Assembly: GCF_050948175.1 (NCBI RefSeq)
Contig: NC_135195.1
Location: 1,295,001 to 1,359,000, forward strand
Source of the DNA: Xylocopa sonorina
Taxonomy: Eukaryota > Arthropoda > Insecta > Hymenoptera > Apidae
Length of the DNA stretch: 64,000 nucleotides
Reading direction: 5' to 3'
The notes beneath the pieces were generated by a model. That model was not told where the DNA came from and did no database searches. It saw only the letters and a program-made list of their open reading frames with translations. Position 1 is the stretch's first letter; every line of letters starts with the position of its first letter. Below, piece after piece: positions 10,812 to 23,900 of this stretch. Position numbers and translations under genes: made by a program.

Positions 10812-13210
10812 GTTAGGGGAGATTTCGATTCACCGCGGTCGTTGGCATTTTTTGGATGGTAGAAAGGCTTAGATAAGCCTTCTGATCTGCGTTCGATCAT
10901 CGAGTACATCCTGTGACCTTGTATATAGGCTGAATACGTTCTTGCCCAAGCCTTGTAGCAGTATGCGATACGTTTGAGTTTGTGTGCACCGTTGGCACAA
11001 TGATTGGTGTGTGTAGTCCTAAGGAGAGGGGTTGCGAAAGTGGTCTGCCGTATGCAGTGATCCAGGTCCATCCAAATGTTTATGTTTTTTCCTCCTCTTG
11101 TTACTGGTGTGTATAGAAGACTCCGTCTTGGACCTATCACTGGTCAACAATATTTTCAAAAAAAAACAAAGATTTTTTCACTGTATAAATGCATAAAGGA
11201 GTCATACGAGAAAAATTTATTAAAATTTTACATAGTTATCACCTATAATCATATTCTGCTTAGGAAATGCCAACAGACGGAAAAATAACTGAATATTTCA
11301 CGATCCTTGGAAAAAAGATAAACCTATTTTTTAATTAAAGTAGTTGCAATCGCGTTATAGGTAATTAGACGAGAGTGTTCATGAAATTCAGTGGTCGGAG
11401 AAGGATAGTAACAATAACAGCGTTTAAATTCGACGACATGTACCGTCTAATTTCTAGAGATGTTAGAAAGGTTGATTATCCGTCGTCGAGTATTCCTAAG
11501 CAATTATAAATATCCTTAATATTTCCTGGGATACTAAGAGATATTTGACAAGAATTCAATGATATAATGGACAGTATTTGGAGTTCCACGTTCTACGATT
11601 TTCGAATCCTTTGATCTGTAAAGCGCTGAAAATTACAGACCTCTGCACAAGCTCCGATATACGAGAACCGAATCCCTACAAGTTTTAGAAATTATTGATA
11701 TCAACCTCGGATAACCGCCCTGGGCTTTCCGATACCTTTGGAACTTTCGGGTGACCTTGGAAATTTCGATGTCCTATAAACCATCGATTTCATCAGTGAC
11801 GGCCTTGAAAACCCTGGATTATCTAAAACGTTAAGAGAGTGCTTCCAGAATCCTTAGATCGATACTGTTGTCGAATCGGGAGACGCGATTATTTCATTGA
11901 TATAAAAAAAGTAAAGAAGATAAGTCAATGGATGTTCTTTCTTTCAGCAGCAATTTTTTCTATTCCGTTGAAGTCAATGACTATTTTATGGTCCATGTGA
12001 AAATAGGAGAGCAGCATGCGATATGAATCGTTCCTTTTCACCAGAACTTGACAGAAGAAACAGTCTTGCCTCAACAATTTTTCTTTCAAAACAATTGTTT
12101 ATTTAATTCCTAAAATGTGAATTTTGCGGTATGAAAGTATGAAGAATATTATGTACAATATGTTTTATTCTCACCACCTTGTTCTCAAGTTTTAAAAAGT
12201 GTTGAAAAATATTTTAAGCTTATATTCAAAGCTTGCTGGGAAATGTCGCACAGTAATCGGTAATTTGGTTTATTAAGCAGGTAGATTCAATAATACGCGA
12301 CACACTTTTCTGGATTTTCCGAGTCTCTTAGTTTATTCGATCAAACAGCGCACTTGTTTAGTTGAATCTATATACTGTATTATCTATATCTAATCATAAT
12401 TAGTTGAAAATATGACAATATTTGGAAAACGCCTTTCACCTTGAAAACAGAAGAAAAAATTGTTGAAATTAATAATTCTTGTTATTTTTATACAGATCAT
12501 ATTTTCATTTCAGTTTGAGCAAAAGACATTCCAGATTTTAAGTACGAGATGAAACCGTTTCAAAGGTGATGCCGAATGTTCGATTATTCCCTACCGAGCC
12601 TAGGAATTACGATAATTTTGCTAATAAACATGAAATTCTAATTACAGTGCAGTGAAGATCACATTGGTAACGATATCAGGAAACATAAGTACATCAACCA
12701 TAAAATGAATCGTGGAATTATCAAATCTCTTAATATTATTTACCATTACGATTATTTATAAACGATTATGGATCTACAGTATTTATACGCGGATGTAGAT
12801 TGACCGTGACATATATATTAACCGTGTTCGCCTATACTGTAATCATGCTAATTACATCCCATCCGTGGCAGTCGTATTTTCAAAATCAAATGGCAGTATA
12901 TTTTAAGCTACGATATTCTGATCATCGTCAGTTCTCGCTGTTCTAGCTAATCTTGTTGAGAGTTTTTGGCGATGAGAATACCCCAAAGCGATTAGAACTT
13001 TGCACGATCATTAGGCAATGCTGGTTATCTTGAATATTTTTCTTGGAGGCTTTTCAGTTTCTATGGGAAGATACGGTTGATCAATCAAATGTTTATTAAA
13101 CAAAAATCCACTCAAACCGACGTTTCATTCCACATGGAAATACTAAATTAAAATTTAACTATAAAAATTGTACTTTTCGACATATCGTTTATAATGTAAT
13201 GCATATAAGG
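10812..13210. other. AT-rich non-coding stretch
   Basis: A 116-codon minus-strand frame at 10790-11140 has no recognisable domain and overlaps the repeat at its end. No exon or RNA gene is apparent in the rest. Confidence 0.45.
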
Positions 13211-13747
13211 CGTATGGGGGGAAGAACAATGCTCGACTCCTCGCTCTCAATTTTAATACAAAAACAGCAATAACAATAGTGGTAATACGACAAAAGAATT
13301 CTTATCGCGGGAGCGGTGCTAGGGCTACAATCCTTTCGCGTTACGAACGGCTCTAAACGAACTGTCGCGAGGGCGAAAATGTCGCCCCCCTTAAAATTGC
13401 GTACAGCAAAGCATGGAAAAACCAGGAACGAAAGGATGGATGGAAAGCGAGTGCTTTCGCGAAAACGCAAGGAACGGAACAGAAATTGGTCATAAATAAA
13501 CCAAAGTCAAGGAACTGCTGTATACGACTGAGCAACGCTCAGTCGCGACGAAACTATTGAGGAAAACAATTGCTTGGCCTGAAGGATCGACGCAAACCAG
13601 ATGGATGTCGGGATTAGGATAGCGCGCGGTTCCTGTTCGCCAAGTGCTAACCCACAGCAACAAGACCTGCGTTGGGCCGTGGGAACGCATTGCGATTTAG
13701 ACCGAAAATTTACGACTTCTAGAAATCGCGGAATCGTAGCTGCCACA
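13211..13747 (-). repeat. Family B interspersed repeat, long copy
   Basis: This is about 537 bp. On the minus strand it begins TGTGGCAGCTACGATTCC and aligns by eye with 39853-40459 (plus) and 57299-57830 (minus). Shared blocks include CGCTCTCAATTTTAATA, GCGTACAGCAAAG, AACGCAAGGAACGG, a palindrome-like GACTGAGCAACGCTCAGTC and CCAAGTGCTAACCC. CGTATG occurs at both edges (13211-13216 and 13748-13753), which could be a target duplication, but CGTA at the first edge is also conserved in other copies, so the boundary is unresolved. It could be a solo LTR or a non-autonomous element. Confidence 0.75.
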
Positions 13748-16700
13748 CGTATGCATTATTTATATTGTACTCTGGTAAATTTATAATATATTTTCCCTAA
13801 AATCATCAATGTGTAACGTATCAATTATTTAAAACAATTATTATCTACATCTTATTCCATTTTCTTCCAGATAAACTTAAAAATTCTATCGATCTCGTTG
13901 AAATATGTATGCAGCGATCAATAAAACTATTCAAACATTATATGTGATATTAAAGGATTCGTGGTATAAAAATTCGGCAATTAATTATGCTTTGTTGAAT
14001 TTTCAAGTTTTTCAACATTTTTTGAAAGTTGTATGTAAATATGTAAATGATAAAAGATTTCTTTCATTTTCTTACATCGCAGTTCAATTTAGTAGTAACG
14101 GTAGTAATAGTGATTCGTTATTTATTAGACGTACACTATTTACAAGAGCATTTATTTCTAGCAATAATGTAGTAATGTAGTAGTATAGATGTATTACATC
14201 TATACATATACGTAAAAATAAAAAAGACTGTCAATATCAAAAGTACCAACGTAATCATCGTAATAAAACTCAGTAAATGTTCTGAAAATTTCAGCCAGCC
14301 CTAGAGTACGTAAGAGAATGTATAAAAGATTAGGTAAAAGGGCTTCAATTTGAAAATGAGGAAAACGAACGGAGGACATCCCGTAATCTGAGCTCGCGGG
14401 GCCAACTCTAATAATAAAAACACCACATTAAACACAACATTACCTCGTCAATCTCTCATCTCGAGACTGGACGTTGTCAAACGTCTAGAGCACTCCGGCT
14501 TAATGGAATCGCGGTCGTTATCACTGGTAGCGAGCAAACGAACCTCTTTTTTCCCATCTCGTCAGTTTCTATTCGCGAGACACGTCGATCCGGTGAAATA
14601 CAAGCGGTCGCTCTGGCTGGTTTAGTTTGTGGTAAAACATAATAAAGATATAACTTTTCTGGCGTGAATTCTCCTCGCTAGAAATCATCGGACTGAACTT
14701 ACTTTATTTGCATTGGCTAGCTAGCTTATAGCGATAAAGATAGTGTTTTTTAGTAATTTAGAGTGGTTCTTATGCGTTTTGAGATCTAGTTGTTTCGTAT
14801 TCTAAGGAAAAGAGTTTGAATAAATGTGCCAACCATTTATTTTAAAAGACATTTTCAATTCTAACCAAGTTATTTCCTTGCGCCGTTCGTTGGCATCTTC
14901 CTCGGTGGTTCTAGGAGAGGGGGTAGCGTCAAGATGACAATGGAGGGAGCAACGTCACTCTGCTTCGAGACTTTCTATGGGAGTGTTAAAGTTGTGTAAT
15001 TGTGTTATTGCCGGAAAGGGTTTTTAAAGGGAGCTAAACGTTTTGCAGTTTTCATTTAAATTAATAATTTTAGTGGTTTACGTGTCAGAAAACCAAAGAC
15101 ACATTGTTGCAATTAACACAGGTCGCGTTGGCAACGCGAACACCTCGGGCGCTTTTGTAACGGAATTCACCATCGCACATCATCCTGGAAAGTTATTGTA
15201 GCTTGGCCACTAATGATCCGTGAAGGAATTATATCACTGACTTGTCATACTCTACTGGTTAAGAACTGGGCTCCTTATCGAGTTCTCTAAGTATCGTACC
15301 TAAAGCTGTCCACTCGAGGGATTACCTACTTGTTGTTGTGGGATTTTCAACGTAAATTCAACGTTATCACTATCTACTTGAAACTGTTTATTAAAATAAT
15401 CAACTATTTTAAGGTTACTTTTTACCGTGGTTTTTTAACTTCTAAACACTAATTGTGCATTCGCATAGAAAAAAACGACGAATCTCGTCGATCGTTTATT
15501 GGTCCCAAATATTTGGTGATCAAAAGCTTGTTGGAAACTTTTTAAATTACTAATGAAAAGTCAGGAAACGACTAAACCTATTAAATTAAAAAGCATGAGA
15601 AAATTCACATACCACTTAGGAATGCTACGCGGATGATACGGTTAAAATGCTACCTTCTCCAAAATAGCATTTATCATCTGCGACCCTGTTGCAAATTTGG
15701 CTCTTTCAATCTCTAGCATCTACTTTTATAATATAAACAAGAAATATATGTACCAGTCAACTACTATTTTGCAAGAAAGCCTTAGCAGAATTGATAAAAT
15801 CAATCAATCAATTCAGAGAAATTAGGTCACATTTGAAATAAACCAAACAGAAAACATGTCTGAATGAGTTATAAGTTTACATTTGGAACATATAGCATTT
15901 TCACTGAAAATACATATGAATTAATGATAAGAAACAATCAGTTTCGGCAGTGTTTCAGCTGTCATAATTATTGATACATTAGGTGAGAATAATTGAACAA
16001 ATTTTTGTTTATTGTTAATTTATGTAGCACTGTGACATTTTGAAATACCCCGTTGTTCATCATTCCAAGAAAAAGAGGACAGAGGACCTAAATTAATCGA
16101 CTACTAGTTGAAAGCTTGCAATATGATTTCACCAGTTGTCAGGAGTCTGTGAATTTGGTATGAAATTCTATTCAGCATTTTGTAAAAATTAAAAATAGAC
16201 GTCAATTCAAAATTATGATGTCTGACTAAAATTTTCCACGTCTTTCTGGTTTCGCGTCAGATCCGTCTGCGTCTAGCAACCCCTTGATTTTGTATCAGGT
16301 TTCGTCCACGCGTTTCTCAACACTACTTACAGTATAGATCTTTGACTTCGGATCCAACTCGTCTGTAGCTTTTCCATTCTGTTAGCAGCTCCCAGACTTC
16401 GCGGCTAGTTCTTCTGCGACTGTCTTCCTCGGCGACATCCCCATTTCGACTTTGTCCACAAAGTTTCACCCTCCTCCGATCCCCTGATTTCGCACCCGGT
16501 TCGTTCATACGCGATTTCGCTCTTAGAGACTTTCTGATTCCTACTTTTCTGTTATCTGTTAATTCCACTTTCTTGACAATACGTTAGAAAGAGTGACACT
16601 CAAAGGTGTGTCTCAATACAGTAGGGTACAGTACTTAAAGGTATAAAATTGATTTAAAAAGTATGAAATCTGTTTGAAATGGTAATGTGTAAGATATAAA

Positions 16701-19700
16701 GTATTGGATGAATTTCATTTTTAAAATAAATACGTTTATTTGTGACTCTCACTGTGTATACTATAGATGGGAATTGCCATTCAAATGCATTTGATAATTA
16801 ATAGAAAGATAAATTTTAAAGAAAAGATAGTAAATTTATCGTCATCAGTCACGATCGTCAAATTTCCAATTACAATGGGGAGCACGGATTGCTACATATT
16901 GGAATTGTAAAAAAATCTTTTTTTTTTTTAATACAAATGGCACAATGCATTTTTGATATTTTGGTATTATAGCTGATGTTCGTAGAAGATACATATATCT
17001 ACATTGTTAAAACTTGGTCATTTAGTTATCGCTCCTCCGATACGTTGCGTTTGCGTATCATTTTGCTAATATTTCTGTCTTCTCACGGAAATGATTACTT
17101 TACTATCTCAAATTGTACGTGGCAGTTTATTTATTAGACAGTTGATATTTCTATAAATTCATATACTCGTCTGGTTGATCGTATAAACTGAGTCTCGTTA
17201 AATTTCCACAAACATAACTGTGTGAATAAATAGGAAGTAAATAATAATTTGTTTCACTCTCTTCGCTATGAATATTACATTTTACACATTTTTACACATT
17301 GTATGCATTCTGACTAATTTCCTTTTATGCGTATAAATTATTCATAAATGTACAAGCAGCCGTAGTAGAACAATGATAGTAGAATTTCACCTTCTAGTAT
17401 CTTTTTGTATGTTAATTAAAGCTGCGTTTCATTTATATTTTGTTACTTAAGAAATAAACAGATTTCTTTACAGAGACAAGCATAATTCCCAATCGAGGAT
17501 CTTTCATTCCCTTTAAATAATGATAGATGAAATAATTAAATGAGAGCTATTATATTTACGCGCGAGAGTGGTAAATTACAAGTTATGGATACAAGCTGCA
17601 GCTGCACGGGCCGATATGCATATATACTCCCTCGCAGACGACCATATACATCTTGGGCTTACGGTTTCGTAATTGCTTATCCGCGCACGCACGTCACCGA
17701 CGCATTAATTATTTTGGCGAATTGCCGGATGTTGAAAGATGATGAAAGCCTTGTTAAAATTACGAATGTTAGAGCTTGGACTTTAGTTGTGAGTTCAGAA
17801 ACACGAATTGAACTTGGAGGCTGTGTTCGATGGAATTGAGCTTACTTGTGTTCTTATTGGCATCGAGAATAGGATTGCATCCTCGAAACTAAATTTTTAC
17901 TTTTATTATCTATTTATTATCTTATATTTTATTTTTATTGTTTGTTCATTCTACTCGAATACTTGTTTATTGTTTGTTACTTCCTATACTTCGATGTTGT
18001 TTTTGTACCTGTGCCAGGTGTCGTCGTGTTAATTTCAGAACCGTTGCTGGTGTCGTCAATGCGGTGCTACTTCCCTATTCGATGAACGAAGTTTCGCTGC
18101 AGTTTGTCAATAAGAGCCGGGAGCTAATTAAAGTTTCTCGAACAGCATCCGATGGGTGGATTATCTCGTGGAAGCGGGATCTCATTTCTATTCGTTTTCA
18201 GCTGTTAACTTTACATACACCGAGCACGAATGCAATAATCCGTATAACTATATTAAAATGCATATTTACAACTTTTGAACGCGCACTAAATACCATGCTT
18301 TTTCGTTGCATTCAGAGTACCATGTTTTGGTACTGTTTCCGTTGGAAAGTAAAAATTCTACATACTAATTCTACTGTCGTTAATGTGTGGCAATAACGTG
18401 ATAGCTATGCGTTTTTCTGTTATAGGAGAAGTTACGTGTGTAACATTGACGCTTAATATTTAGTTTTGTGTTAATGTATACTTTACAATTCTGTTTCGCT
18501 TTTACATTTCGATGGTATTTAATTATATGGATATGCGATGCGCATCGTCTAACTTCACCAACATAAGCTATCGAATTAAATTTCATTAACTTTGGCCAGT
18601 CTGGATTGTGCGAGGAGTCCTACTTCAGCGCACAGTAACGAATAAAAAATGTTTCGTTTAAAACTAGCAGGCTCAAATTTAGGAAAATGAGCGTTGATTA
18701 TTAACCTATTGATACTATCGATACGTTCACATTTCTTTCACACGCACAATCGTCAAACGAACGAAAATAAATTTCCTGTATCGTCACTAAACGAGAGATA
18801 TTGCATCTTCTGCAATATCTACTAATTTCACGTCTCCGTCGGTAGACGAGTACGTCGCGAGTACGCCGCTAAAAATTCTTCGTTCTTCCGAGAATCTTTC
18901 GCCGTGATATCTCAGCTGTACCGATATATACTGTACGTAGTAATCGATAACTCTTCCTTTTTTCCCCAGTCCGCTTAGCAGACGTGAGAGCACTACTCAT
19001 TTCGAGAGGCGGGTCTGGTCCAGGTTCTAGCCGTGGCAGAGATCGATACGATCGGTCCGATTCGCTCGAATTTTAGCGCGGGATATAGCGCGTTCCATCG
19101 GATCTGTATCCTCCTTAGCGAAATCGCAGCTCGGTCTATCGGCTGCGTTTTCCGAGCAGTCGTTCGAACTTTCCGTCGATCACGCGTTTTAAACTGCTGA
19201 TTCAACAGCCGGCGATTTATCTCGGACACTGCAACGACAGGCAAACATTATTACGACTCGTTATATGGGCAGTTGCAGCTCTCCCTGGCGGCAATCCCGC
19301 TACCAGCGTTTCCAGCGTTGTATTCCGTTTCCCTCTTCGCATAGCAGGGGACTAGTGTTAACATCATATTACAATATAGCAACATTTTTTTTATTAATAT
19401 AACGAATTAATTTTTTTATTAATTCAACGAATCCGAAATTTGTTGTGATGATTATTTTGAAAATTCGAGCCTTCTAATCAATTGTGAACAAGCAAGTAAC
19501 AGTAATTATTACATAATTTGCAACAATTAGTTCATTGAATTAACATATACTGTATAGTATAATATGGTGATTGACAGTGAGAGATAATAACAGTTTATTA
19601 TAATATATACACTATGTTTTGACTGTTTTCATTGTCAGTATTGTAATATGTATATCTGTCCATATCTTTATCCTTTCACTTATTTAGTGGTTAATTCCAA

Positions 19701-20722
19701 TTGTAATTCAAAGTGTTTCATTGCTTGGAAAGAAAAAAGTAAGCACTGGCGAATTGAAGCAATAGAATATAAGATATATGTTCAACTCGCTAAAGTTAGC
19801 TTTGACGCAAGTAAAAATATAAGTAACGTTTCACGGCTATCAACTATTTGTTGGTTTTAAGTAAAAAGTCGCAAAGTAGTTTCGAAATTCTCAGTTTGAT
19901 TAATTTTGATCGATCAATCTGTCCTGGCGTACCGAACGCAATAGCAATACAATATGCTAATTCGATGATAACTTCGCGTCGCTACTTATGAAGTATTATA
20001 TAATACTCTCTGATCATTACTCGGAGCTTTTATTCTTGACCAGAGATTCACTCTAATTAACTAACAACTTCTGTAAGGCAAAGAATTTTAATTATTCGTG
20101 GAAGAAGATTCTTATCATACAAAGATATTACAAAGTTATTTCATTATTTTTAATAAGTGACCAGCAAAAAAAGTCAGAAATTTTTTATTCTAAAATATGC
20201 GTTTAAGACCTTCTAATTTTTTCTTTTTCCCTTTCTAATTTTATTATTAATTATGCTTCGCATATGTCAGATATTTAAATATCATTTCGTTTAATCAGAC
20301 AAATCAATTTTTGTTAGCAATTAATTTTAAGGGTTACGAAATAAACAATAATTCATTTCTTAGTTTCACGTTTGGTGTTAATCACATTTAAAGAGCGAAG
20401 TTTTATGAGCAGGCCATATTTTGTATTCAACCTTTGCATCCTTGATTAAAAATCTGTTCTTCTCTTGCAGTGCTCATAAAACGCTATCGATCAAACAACC
20501 TATACGTACTTCGTATCGACGCGGAATTAGACTGGTGCACGTCCTTAGTTTTATTTGCAAACTTCTTCTAAAACAATAGAATTCGGAGTTGTTCTGTCAC
20601 AGCATCGACCGTTTAGCTGGCGACAAATAAATGACACGATGCTAGTACGATTGTTGTGCGATAATGAACTGTGTATTTTATTGACTGTTGTGTGTGTATA
20701 TACATCTAAGTTTCTATCGACC
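13748..20722. other. Long AT-rich stretch, no supported gene
   Basis: I see no exon I can defend. Features of note are a perfect 11-bp inverted repeat at 14183-14205, GC-richer patches at about 14880-15000, 15120-15330, 16230-16570 and 18790-19340, and a T run near 16917. Frames of up to 152 codons (17938-18396, plus) have no recognisable domain. Probably intron. Confidence 0.5.
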
Positions 20723-20724
20723 TA

Positions 20725-20945
20725 CAGTGCTGGACAAAAGTATTGGCACAGCATGATTGTTATGATAAAAATGCTTATAACTATGAAACAAATTGTTAAA
20801 AAGGAAAAATTTGTTTACACGTTTATTTATTTATTATTCTAGATTATTATTTAACAGAAACAGTAATATAAATAAAGTGATATGCGAAATAATAACAAAA
20901 ACATATTTATTGAGCGTTTTAAGCATGGACAAAAGTATTGGCACA
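20725..20945 (+). repeat. Terminal inverted repeat of Tc1 copy 2 (5' side)
   Basis: This 221-bp repeat carries 20-nt direct repeats at 20731-20750 (outer) and 20926-20945 (inner). It lies 149 bp upstream of the transposase start codon. Confidence 0.93.
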
Positions 20946-21094
20946 TTATACAAAATTTAGTGTAGTTGTATCTCTCCGAAAAAAATCCGATTGTCACTTG
21001 ATGGTATAGGTAGGGGATTCCCTGATAGTCATTTTTTCTAACAGTCATCCTTAAGTTCAGTCGATTAGCAACATAGGAAATATAACAAGCAACA

Positions 21095-22123
21095 ATGTCA
21101 AGAAGAGGGAAAGAAACTACAAGTGAAGAGAGAAAAATAATATTAAATTTGCACAAAATGCGAAAATCTTATAGTGAAATAGCAAAAAGTGTTAATAGAA
21201 GTCGATTCACTATTAGAAGTGTCGTAAAACGATTTGAGAATCAATCAGATTTCAAAAGTAGGAATCGAAGTGGACGTCCCTCAAAGTTAACAGTTAGAGA
21301 AAAACGGAAAATTGTAAAGGAAGTGAAAATAAATTGTAAATTAAACTCATCACAACTTAGAGCAAAGTTAAATGAAGAAAATAAAAAAGAAGTAAGTTCG
21401 AAAACTATACGGAGAGTGTTAAAAGATGCGGGATATTCTGCGTGTGTCGCAAGAAGGAAACCATACATATCCAAGAAGAATCGGAAGATGAGAAAAGAAT
21501 TTGCAAAAGAATTTATAAAAAAGGATCCCACATTCTGGAATAACGTATTATTTTCAGATGAAACTAAATTTAATATATTTAAATCAGATGGCAGAGTATT
21601 AGTTTGGAGAAAGCCAAATACGGAAATGGATCCACAACATTTACAAGCCACTGTGAAACATGGAGGAGGTGGAGTCATGGTATGGGGTTCCATTGCAGCG
21701 TCTGGGGTTGGCGAATTAGTATTCATAGATGAGATTATGGACAAATATGTATATTTAAATATATTAAAGGAAAATTTATTTAAAAGTGCTAATAAATTAA
21801 ATCTCCCGCGTGATTTTTATTTTCAACAAGACCATGATCCAAAACATACTGCCTATATTGTACGACAATGGATCGTTTACAATACCGCACATACATTAAA
21901 TACCCCACCCCAGAGTCCAGACATGAATCCCATCGAACATGTTTGGAATGAATTAGAAAAAAAAATTAGAAAATATAATATAACAAACAAAAACCAATTA
22001 AAAGCTATTATTTTACAAGAATGGAACAATATAGAGCCGGATTTTACAAAAAAATTGGTAACTTCAATGCCAAAACGATTGAAGGAAGTTATCATGAGGA
22101 ATGGAGGGCCAACCAAATATTAA
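21095..22123 (+). CDS. Tc1-family transposase (DD34E), copy 2, intact
   Basis: The 342-residue protein is identical at every position to that at 3501-4529, with the same domain order. An N-terminal paired-type helix-turn-helix region (1-112) carries the GRPSK linker, followed by the DDE core with D155, D246 and E281. All catalytic residues, the glycine box and the C-terminal end are present, so nothing visible prevents activity. The start ATG at 21095 is preceded by CAACA and about 370 bp of element leader, and no intron is needed to read the frame. The next possible host partner is the Dpr exon downstream, but there is no sign that the two are joined. Confidence 0.95.
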   Translation: MSRRGKETTSEERKIILNLHKMRKSYSEIAKSVNRSRFTIRSVVKRFENQSDFKSRNRSGRPSKLTVREKRKIVKEVKINCKLNSSQLRAKLNEENKKEVSSKTIRRVLKDAGYSACVARRKPYISKKNRKMRKEFAKEFIKKDPTFWNNVLFSDETKFNIFKSDGRVLVWRKPNTEMDPQHLQATVKHGGGGVMVWGSIAASGVGELVFIDEIMDKYVYLNILKENLFKSANKLNLPRDFYFQQDHDPKHTAYIVRQWIVYNTAHTLNTPPQSPDMNPIEHVWNELEKKIRKYNITNKNQLKAIILQEWNNIEPDFTKKLVTSMPKRLKEVIMRNGGPTKY

Positions 22124-22152
22124 TTTTTAATTTCTAAGTACTTTCAATCATT

Positions 22153-22373
22153 TGTGCCAATACTTTTGTCCATGCTTAAAACGCTCAATAAATATGTTTT
22201 TGTTATTATTTCGCATATCACTTTATTTATATTACTGTTTCTGTTAAATAATAATCTAGAATAATAAATAAATAAACGTGTAAACAAATTTTTCCTTTTT
22301 AACAATTTGTTTCATAGTTATAAGCATTTTTATCATAACAATCATGCTGTGCCAATACTTTTGTCCAGCACTG
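22153..22373 (-). repeat. Terminal inverted repeat of Tc1 copy 2 (3' side)
   Basis: This 221-bp mirror of 20725-20945 has 20-nt motif copies at 22153-22172 (inner) and 22348-22367 (outer). It is followed by the target TA. Confidence 0.93.
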
Positions 22374-23771
22374 TATGTATACATACAATTCTTGACGATT
22401 ATTTGTGAAACTATGTGTGTTTAATGCTAGAGATTGTTAACAATCTTAACCTTACAATAACCTTATAACCTGTTAACCTTCGACTATACAATAGTAAGCA
22501 ATAAACGAAGGAAATCAACTAAAACGATAAACTAAACCTTGACTCGGAACGGTGGTTTTTTGGGTATTACTGCTGCTATGGACATTTACAAAAATAACAT
22601 TCGGAGAAAGGGTGGCGGTTGATATCTACCTGGTATAACATTAGCGGACACCGATGGATCTTCCTCTTAGTGTTTTACGACTCGACTCGAGAAGAGTTAC
22701 TTTTTCTTTTGTAATTTCCACGTTAGCTATCTTGACCGCGTACTACTTTTTATTTTGTTGTAGCAAAATTCGTGATTCCTGCAGTTGGAAGATTATTTTT
22801 ATCAAACAACGCAGTGAAAATGATTGGATAATGCTTGATGTCCGGTGTGATGAATTTTTTACCGATTTTCGTCGTATTGCTTTGAATATTGCAATGCAAC
22901 AAATAAATATTGATATTCGGAAATGCATTATTGATTTCGAGTGCTTGCTCCCTCTTTTTTTGCTTTAATTCATGCAAGCGTACATGCATGAAATATTCAA
23001 ATATCGTTTTGATCACTGCCCAGTCGAAAACGGGATATTGAAATTACTCTGTATTTGAAGAATCGAACGGACAAAAACTATTAGACTTGCGATATACAAT
23101 ACGGAATGCAAAATGTATAGTAGCATTGAAAATATTTAGAACTGTTGGATATTTGTAACGATATTTATCAAAGTATACGCCTGGTCATTAGTTTAGCAAA
23201 CATCGTAATAAAAGAAATAGAAGGAATTATAAATTGCTTACAAGAATTACTGGAGTAAAGAAGAACAGAATTTGGTAAAAAGGTAAAACAGTGGTCTTGC
23301 ACTTTTGTCAGTAGTTCCATTAATTTACACTGTAATTTTAAACGATTAAATAAGTCTGAACAGCGTGAAAGTAACGTATTAAAGTAATGCAATTCTTATG
23401 AAATAGAAAAGAATAGTCGTCAGTTTAAAATGGCAAATTTAATTGCTTAAAGCATTCAACTGGATAATGAATTATGCATTACTGCATTACTGCATATGCA
23501 TACATACTCATATATTTTTTACAAGGGAGTAAACGTAATAGAGTTAACGTAGTAAGTAATACGTAGAGTAATAGAGTAAACGTAAGAACGTTATAGAGTT
23601 GGATAAGTAAGAGTAAAATTGCAACTTTTTAATTTGGCTATAAACATTGTATAATACGCAACAATTTCTGTCATAAGTTTCTGTTAATAAAAGTTAAATG
23701 AAATTGATTTGTATGTGTGAGATACATACATATGAATATTATATTCTGTAACTATATGTATGCGTAGATAT

Positions 23772-23900
23772 ACAGGGTGAGCCAGTTGACAGTGTCACTT
23801 AGATTTTTTGATATTCCGTTTTCTATTGGTAATCTTTAGTAAAATAAGTAATTTACGAGTTAAATCAGTTTCAAGAACTATCACTGCCAATGAAAAGCTA
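23772..23900 (+). repeat. Orphan transposon-like end (ACAGGGTG terminus)
   Basis: The sequence starts TATACAGGGTGAGCCAG. The ACAGGGTG octamer is the same terminus as the MITE at 40500, but the following sequence differs. I do not find a matching opposite end, so this may be a truncated element of a related group. The right boundary is arbitrary. Confidence 0.3.

Larger units (their letters stand above)
20725..22373 (+). mobile_element. Tc1-type DNA transposon, copy 2 (complete)
   Basis: This 1649-bp element has the same length as copy 1 and lies in opposite orientation, 15.8 kb away. TA flanks it at 20723-20724 and 22374-22375. Inverted repeats of 221 bp (20725-20945 and 22153-22373) carry the same paired 20-nt motif. 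Antisense and leader reading frames as well as the transposase match copy 1 exactly, so the two DNAs are at or near identity over the whole length. It lies 4.6 kb upstream of the Dpr exon in the same orientation, so it may sit in an intron of that gene. Confidence 0.95.

Noticed and set aside
17938..18396. 152-codon plus-strand frame
   Set aside because: Begins in AT-rich low-complexity sequence and shows no known domain; likely chance.
20555..20842. 95-codon plus-strand frame ending in the Tc1 terminal repeat
   Set aside because: Half of it is transposon inverted repeat; the junction is created by the insertion.
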